The position numbers and the translations under genes are program-made. The notes beneath the pieces are model-generated. The model was given only the letters and a program-made list of their open reading frames with translations. It made no database searches and was not told the origin of the DNA. From positions 62,001 through 126,000 of the forward strand of contig NZ_JAKVIP010000001.1 in NCBI RefSeq assembly GCF_022601875.1: a DNA stretch of 64,000 nt. Reading direction: 5' to 3'. The first letter of the stretch is position 1, and each line of letters starts with the position of its first letter. The DNA comes from Chryseobacterium sp. SSA4.19. GTDB taxonomy: Bacteria > Bacteroidota > Bacteroidia > Flavobacteriales > Weeksellaceae. Shown here piece by piece: positions 60,093 through 64,000 of this stretch.

Positions 60093-62113
60093 TAGGGCTT
60101 AAAATTATTCATTTGTGACAGGTCATAATATCCTATTTTTGAAATACCGTTGCTCTGAACAGTTGTCTCGGCATCCAGTAAATTGCTGAAAGTCTGGAAA
60201 TCGTTAATCCTGAATACCCATACATAATTGGTTCCCAGAATATTTCTTATGGCAGCTGTTTTATTCATCTTTTTCTCAAGAGTTAGAACGTCATATGCCA
60301 TGATATAGCTCATTACATTATTGTCATTCAATGCAGTGGCTACATTTAAGGGTAGGTGCATCGGAATGCTTACCCCCATATCCATGTTATTCTGGTCACA
60401 CCATATTTTTGAATTGGTAAAAAGATTGATAAGTCTTTGCGAATAAACATCAATATTTTCCTTGTAGTCGTCAAACGTATGAGGCTCAATATCAAGATGT
60501 ACTCCGGCGAAACCCATATTTTTCGCATCGATCAGGGCTTGCTGCAGATCTGTAAATCCATCATCTGTTTTTGCATAGGAGTTTTCTCCTATTAATCGGT
60601 ATACCTGGATATTATTTGCTGCTGCCTGTGTTTTGAAATCTTCAACCTTTACCATATCAGGAACTTTCCCGATAGACAGGAAAACCCTGTTGATATGCCA
60701 GTGGTTCATCAGATCGATGATATAAGCATTTGAGTAGTTGTTAAATAAGGCACTCCAGATATAGGTTTCGTGTCCTGCATTATCTATGTCGGTTCTGTTC
60801 TGCAGCTGTTCTGTTTTATAATCTATGCCTGCTGTCATTCTGTATTCAAGATACTTTTCGTATAAATGAGATTTTTTATCGTAAATCTGTAATTGGTTAT
60901 TCAGGAACTTTTCAGCTGTACCCAAATATCCGGCAGGGCTGAAGGTATTGCTGTTTTCATTGGTTGATTTCAGTTTGAGCTCAGATTCCAGGTACTCACT
61001 TTCCCTTTGCAGTATATCTATTTCTGATTTTAACAAATAATAGTCTCTGTAAATACCATTCAGCCTGTCACGGTAGATCAGCTGTAAATCATTCAGCATG
61101 TTTTCTTTAAACTTCAGATCCTCTTCATTGCCAAGATTGCTCTTGCTTCTGCTGACTGGCAGGTTAAGGGAAGCGCCCAGGCTGGCAAAATTTCTGTCTC
61201 TTGATAACGCAGAGTAGTAATTATACCGTAATTTTAATCTCAGGTCAGGTTGCCGGTCTCTTTTGGTTCTGATGCTCAGCATTTCTTTTTCCATTTTTAG
61301 AGCCTGCTCTTTATCCTTTACCAGGACGTTAAGGTCTATTTGTTCAACAGGAGTCAGATCAGGAATGGAGGCATTTAAGATTTCTTTGCCAAAAGAGGTT
61401 GTGAATGAGCTTTTAAGCAGGTTTTCCAATGATTTTTTTTCAATGGACACTTTTTCCAAACGGTATCTGTTATTGGCCAGTTCAGTATCATTGGCAATTC
61501 CGCTTTTATTTTGTTTTATATCAAACTCATTCAGAAGTTTTAAGATTTTTTCATAATCAGCCAAAATGGATATTCTTTTTTCATCAAAGAGCATTTTGAT
61601 TGCATCCAGGTTTTCCCTGTAGTTTATTTCTTTTTTATATTGCAGCTTTTCCAGAACATTCATCTTTCTGGCTTTTTCATTTAATGAGTTCTGTATCCTT
61701 TGGTTTTTTGAACTCCCTTCTCCTAAAGCCAGCCAGTCTAATCCCGACGATACCCTTGCACGGTAAAAAATATTGTCATCATCTGAAAAACCCGGGCTGA
61801 AATTATAATTAACTTCAGAAATCCAGTTGATATTCAGAGTATTTTTATTTGCTGAATTATCGTGTGAGATATCAAGTACATCATGAGTCAGCGAAACATT
61901 TGCTGTTGCAAAACTATAAGGCGCTGTATTTTCATGGCTTTTGCTATCAGCCAACAGGTTTGAAATAATTTCTTTTGTTGACACATATATTTTCCGGTAA
62001 TCTGTTGCCAGAACATGTAAAGAACCTGAATTTATGCTAAGTGCAGATTTGCTCTGAGCGCTTAAAAGAATCAAAAAATTTAAAATAAGTAGGAGTTGTA
62101 ACGTTTTCCGCAT
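60092..62113 (-). CDS. Fusion of TolC-like outer-membrane protein and GH18-like TIM-barrel domain
   Basis: The start is set at ATG 62113 (MRKTLQLLLILNFLILLSAQS, signal peptide); the upstream TTG is in the promoter box. The product is 673 residues. Residues about 45-430 are TolC-like: long coiled-coil helices (EKARKMNVLEKLQYKKE, KDKEQALKMEKEMLSIR) and paired beta segments (QPDLRLKLRYNYYSALSRDRNFASLGASLNLPVSRSK). Residues about 440-673 form a separate domain with AYIIDLMNHWHINRVFLSIG, GFAGVHLDIEPH (Asp541 and Glu543) and MSYIMAYD, which together resemble GH18 and related TIM-barrel hydrolases. I infer an export channel with a built-in polymer-trimming enzyme. It is the first gene of the operon. 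Confidence 0.75.
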   Translation of the reverse strand: MRKTLQLLLILNFLILLSAQSKSALSINSGSLHVLATDYRKIYVSTKEIISNLLADSKSHENTAPYSFATANVSLTHDVLDISHDNSANKNTLNINWISEVNYNFSPGFSDDDNIFYRARVSSGLDWLALGEGSSKNQRIQNSLNEKARKMNVLEKLQYKKEINYRENLDAIKMLFDEKRISILADYEKILKLLNEFDIKQNKSGIANDTELANNRYRLEKVSIEKKSLENLLKSSFTTSFGKEILNASIPDLTPVEQIDLNVLVKDKEQALKMEKEMLSIRTKRDRQPDLRLKLRYNYYSALSRDRNFASLGASLNLPVSRSKSNLGNEEDLKFKENMLNDLQLIYRDRLNGIYRDYYLLKSEIDILQRESEYLESELKLKSTNENSNTFSPAGYLGTAEKFLNNQLQIYDKKSHLYEKYLEYRMTAGIDYKTEQLQNRTDIDNAGHETYIWSALFNNYSNAYIIDLMNHWHINRVFLSIGKVPDMVKVEDFKTQAAANNIQVYRLIGENSYAKTDDGFTDLQQALIDAKNMGFAGVHLDIEPHTFDDYKENIDVYSQRLINLFTNSKIWCDQNNMDMGVSIPMHLPLNVATALNDNNVMSYIMAYDVLTLEKKMNKTAAIRNILGTNYVWVFRINDFQTFSNLLDAETTVQSNGISKIGYYDLSQMNNFKP

Positions 62114-62134
62114 AAAATAAATAGCAATTTTTTG

Positions 62135-62142
62135 CAAATTTA
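62135..62142 (-). promoter_or_regulatory. -7 box of the polysaccharide-type operon (TAAATTTG)
   Basis: An exact TAnnTTTG match on the minus strand, 21 nt before the ATG at 62113. No clear -33 TTG is seen. Confidence 0.55.
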
Positions 62143-62533
62143 TATCTTTTTATTTGAATTATTTTAATACTTACATAATCTATCAGAAATATTGATAATT
62201 TCTACCGAGTTAAAAGAAAAATTGATAATTATTACTAATTATTACTAATTGTAGTGATTTATACTTACGGTAATAGCTTCGACTGATATTGTTGAAAATT
62301 TAAACCATTAGATATTTAAGTGCTAGAATAAATATTAATCTGGAAAACTATTAATCAGATTGATATTATTTATATGCTTCAGAACTAGTAATTTATTATT
62401 TTAAATTAGATTATAATTACTGACGCAATATTGACCAATGTTAAAAAATAACAAATAATAATAGTTATTTATTCTATTATGTAGTCAAAGAAATCTTGAA
62501 TCATAGAGGTATATATTGCTTTGTCTTCAAATA
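62143..62533. other. Intergenic AT-rich region with short direct repeats
   Basis: No gene is visible. ATTACTAATT occurs twice in tandem at 62231-62250, and ATTGATAATT occurs at about 62191 and 62221. These may be binding sites for control of the operon, or simple low-complexity sequence. Confidence 0.35.
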
Positions 62534-62574
62534 TTTACAGAAAAAGTCGCCAATTTGGCGACTTTTTCTGTAAA
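62534..62574. terminator. Terminator with perfect 20-bp arms
   Basis: A near-perfect palindrome (core AAAGTCGCCAA with TTGGCGACTTT) with 20-bp arms and one central base lies just after the stop of the minus-strand lipoprotein gene. T-runs are present on both strands. Confidence 0.88.
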
Positions 62575-62591
62575 TAGATTAATATTGTTGT

Positions 62592-63347
62592 TTATAAATT
62601 ATCATCAACTAGAGTCTGAACTCCTGCAGAAGCTGCTACTCCTCCTATAACGGCTCCCACAGGACCTCCCGCTAGGCCTATTACAGCTCCCATTGTGTCA
62701 GCTACAATTCCTCCAAATATACGAGCCCACCATCTGATTCTATTTGAAGCTACAGTATTGGAGTTGGAATCATTTGGATAAAAAGAAATCCAATAGTCCG
62801 CACTATGACGTGCAATTGCTATTGTTGCTAATAATTGATCTTTCTCTTTTTCCGATAACTTGGATTGGAGATAGCTTGCTTCGATTTCATTTAATTGATT
62901 TACAATATCATTTGTATTTTCATAAGAATCTGCATTAAAAAAGCTAGATAATTTATGTAGTTCTTTCTTATATTCATCAGAATATTGAAATCTTTTTCCT
63001 AATTCATCTATTTTTTCTTCTGTAAATTCACTTGTCATTGATTCATTCATAATTTCCGAAACAGTATTTGAGTTAAATACAGATGTATCATATTCATAAC
63101 CGTTTTCCGTAACAAAATTCAAGGCTAAGTCGGGTATTTTATCTTTAGAAGGTTTTAAATTATGCATATCCGTCATAAAATTGTTATGTAACTCACCCAG
63201 ATAATCGAAAGGATTTGATGTTCCTGCTTTTGATGCCATTACAATTTTAGCGTTAGCTTGATCCATATCAGCATAGCTATTATCCGTATTACAAGATAAT
63301 CCAGTCAATAAAACTGCAGATAACATAAATTTGAATAATGTTTTCAT
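62592..63347 (-). CDS. Hypothetical lipoprotein with Gly/Ala-rich hydrophobic C-terminus
   Basis: The 251-residue product has a lipobox (LLTGLSC), a polar helical middle and a C-terminal hydrophobic stretch: RWWARIFGGIVADTMGAV, IGLAGGPVGAVIGGVAASAGV (about 204-245). The tail resembles the Gly-rich, membrane-active helices of some class II bacteriocins. It could also be a plain membrane-interacting segment. The middle contains LHNNFMTDMHNLKP and SEKEKDQLLATIAIARHSADYW. I do not recognise a characterised family. It is a single gene with a strong terminator. Lipid anchoring makes a diffusible bacteriocin unlikely unless the tail is released. Confidence 0.7.
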   Translation of the reverse strand: MKTLFKFMLSAVLLTGLSCNTDNSYADMDQANAKIVMASKAGTSNPFDYLGELHNNFMTDMHNLKPSKDKIPDLALNFVTENGYEYDTSVFNSNTVSEIMNESMTSEFTEEKIDELGKRFQYSDEYKKELHKLSSFFNADSYENTNDIVNQLNEIEASYLQSKLSEKEKDQLLATIAIARHSADYWISFYPNDSNSNTVASNRIRWWARIFGGIVADTMGAVIGLAGGPVGAVIGGVAASAGVQTLVDDNL

Positions 63348-63704
63348 TTAAATAGTTTTTAATAATTAATATTTATTTAATTGGAAAAATTTATAAACAG
63401 AATTCTTTTATCGAGACGTTTCTTCTATTTTTATTCTTGTCAATCAAAGTTGCAAAAGCAATATTTAGGAACGATCTGTTATAATTTTTTCTATCTTCTT
63501 CTTAAAATTGTTAAGAAAAATCCAATGTTAATATAAAAAAAATTTTATTCCTATTGATGAAGTGAAAATTTTAATCACAGATTCAATAGAAATAACAGGG
63601 CCAAATATATAAAAAAAATCTATATTTTGTGATAAAAATTTCATGTCAAACATATTCCATTAATTTTTAACAGTAATATAAGGTTGGTCTATGTGATATT
63701 TTTG
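63348..63704. other. AT-rich intergenic region upstream of the lipoprotein
   Basis: No open frame or strong hairpin. It must contain the promoter of the minus-strand lipoprotein, but no exact TAnnTTTG box stands out. Confidence 0.35.
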
Positions 63705-64000
63705 TTTCATATCTTATCAGTAAAGCCTCAAAATTATCTAGGTAGTTGTTCCTCGTCCTATCTTAAACATTCTTCTATAAAACTTGTGATTAAAATATAT
63801 TCATAGTTTATGTCTCCGTTGAGGGGTTATTTTTATATTCCTGCATTTCTTCTAGTTCAGTAGAGTTTTGAAAAACCTGAATCTATATTAATAAATTATC
63901 TTTATACTCTATATGTGTACCATTTAGATGACCGAGAATCTCATGTGATGTTTAAATAGGTGTTATTTAATGTGAGTTCGGTCTAAGCAGCTATAATTCT
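63705..64000 (-). pseudogene. Degenerate IS5-type transposase fragment
   Basis: Read on the minus strand from the window edge, pieces in different frames match the DDE half of the IS5-type transposase at 50.3-51.2 kb. They are EILxxLNGTHIEYKDNLL, IDSGFSKL, NIKITPQRRHKL, YFNHKFYRRMFKI and YLDNFEALLIRYET. These pair with EILSEAEISHKGLFL, ADSGFDSENL, NIKTNPRNGKK, YFDEKLYESRFKI and WLDGFKALLIRFET of that element, in the same order. Stops and frameshifts between the blocks show long decay. The element may continue beyond the window; no terminal repeat is visible. Confidence 0.7.

Noticed and set aside
62231..62250. Tandem ATTACTAATT repeat considered as a CRISPR or iteron array
   Set aside because: Only two 10-bp units, no spacers and no cas or rep genes nearby.

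Overview
The window looks like a chromosomal segment of a low-GC flavobacterium, most likely Chryseobacterium or a close relative in the Weeksellaceae. The evidence is lineage-typical proteins (a type IX secretion plug protein, DUF4295 next to rpmG and rpmB, DUF4290, OmpA with thrombospondin-3 repeats, a MurA with Asp in place of the catalytic Cys), short MKNLKKL peptides with a GG motif, and repeated TAnnTTTG promoter boxes with little sign of Shine-Dalgarno sites.

Layout. 1-2.9 kb: a thinly coding accessory stretch with a small hypothetical gene, a frameshifted TonB-domain gene and a two-gene unit encoding a HEPN protein behind a palindromic operator. 2.95-5.4 kb: tRNA-Cys and the folB-DUF4403-RDD operon. 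5.4-6.2 kb: three tandem Cys-rich GG-leader peptides, of which only the first is intact. 6.2-9.9 kb: nadA, gmk, yicC and miaA. 10.1-17.2 kb: an RND tripartite efflux operon with its TetR regulator and repeated operator-like sites. 17.3-31.8 kb: mainly housekeeping genes (thioredoxin-like protein, MBL hydrolase, T9SS plug, nfu-lipoprotein-hemH, gamma carbonic anhydrase, a PIF1-like helicase, a flavin monooxygenase, ribB with a degenerate ribA domain, fmt, recQ). 31.8-36.6 kb: two near-duplicate OmpA-family genes, folK and sppA. 36.6-47.6 kb: ftsY, the rpmB-rpmG-DUF4295 cluster, lnt, vanZ-like, murB, an aminotransferase, murA and DUF4290. 47.7-54.4 kb: a secreted alpha-amylase, heme-binding and DCC proteins, a dead IS5-family element, katG and a cold-shock gene.

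54.7-62.1 kb holds the most interesting locus. It is a co-directional minus-strand set: a TolC-like protein fused to a GH18-like barrel, a HlyD-type adaptor, a zinc-ribbon protein resembling TackOD1, a processive GT2 synthase, and a large repetitive lipoprotein. I read it as a candidate envelope-spanning polysaccharide synthesis, export and trimming machine that does not match the canonical pga, bcs, alg or pel layouts. The right edge holds a lipoprotein with a Gly/Ala-rich tail and a decayed fragment of an IS5-type transposase.

Decay (frameshifts, one nonsense codon) is concentrated in accessory genes, while I saw no frameshift in the core genes. Several genes have a better start than their longest open frame suggests, because a TTG inside the -7 box mimics a start codon. 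At least three genes look leaderless.
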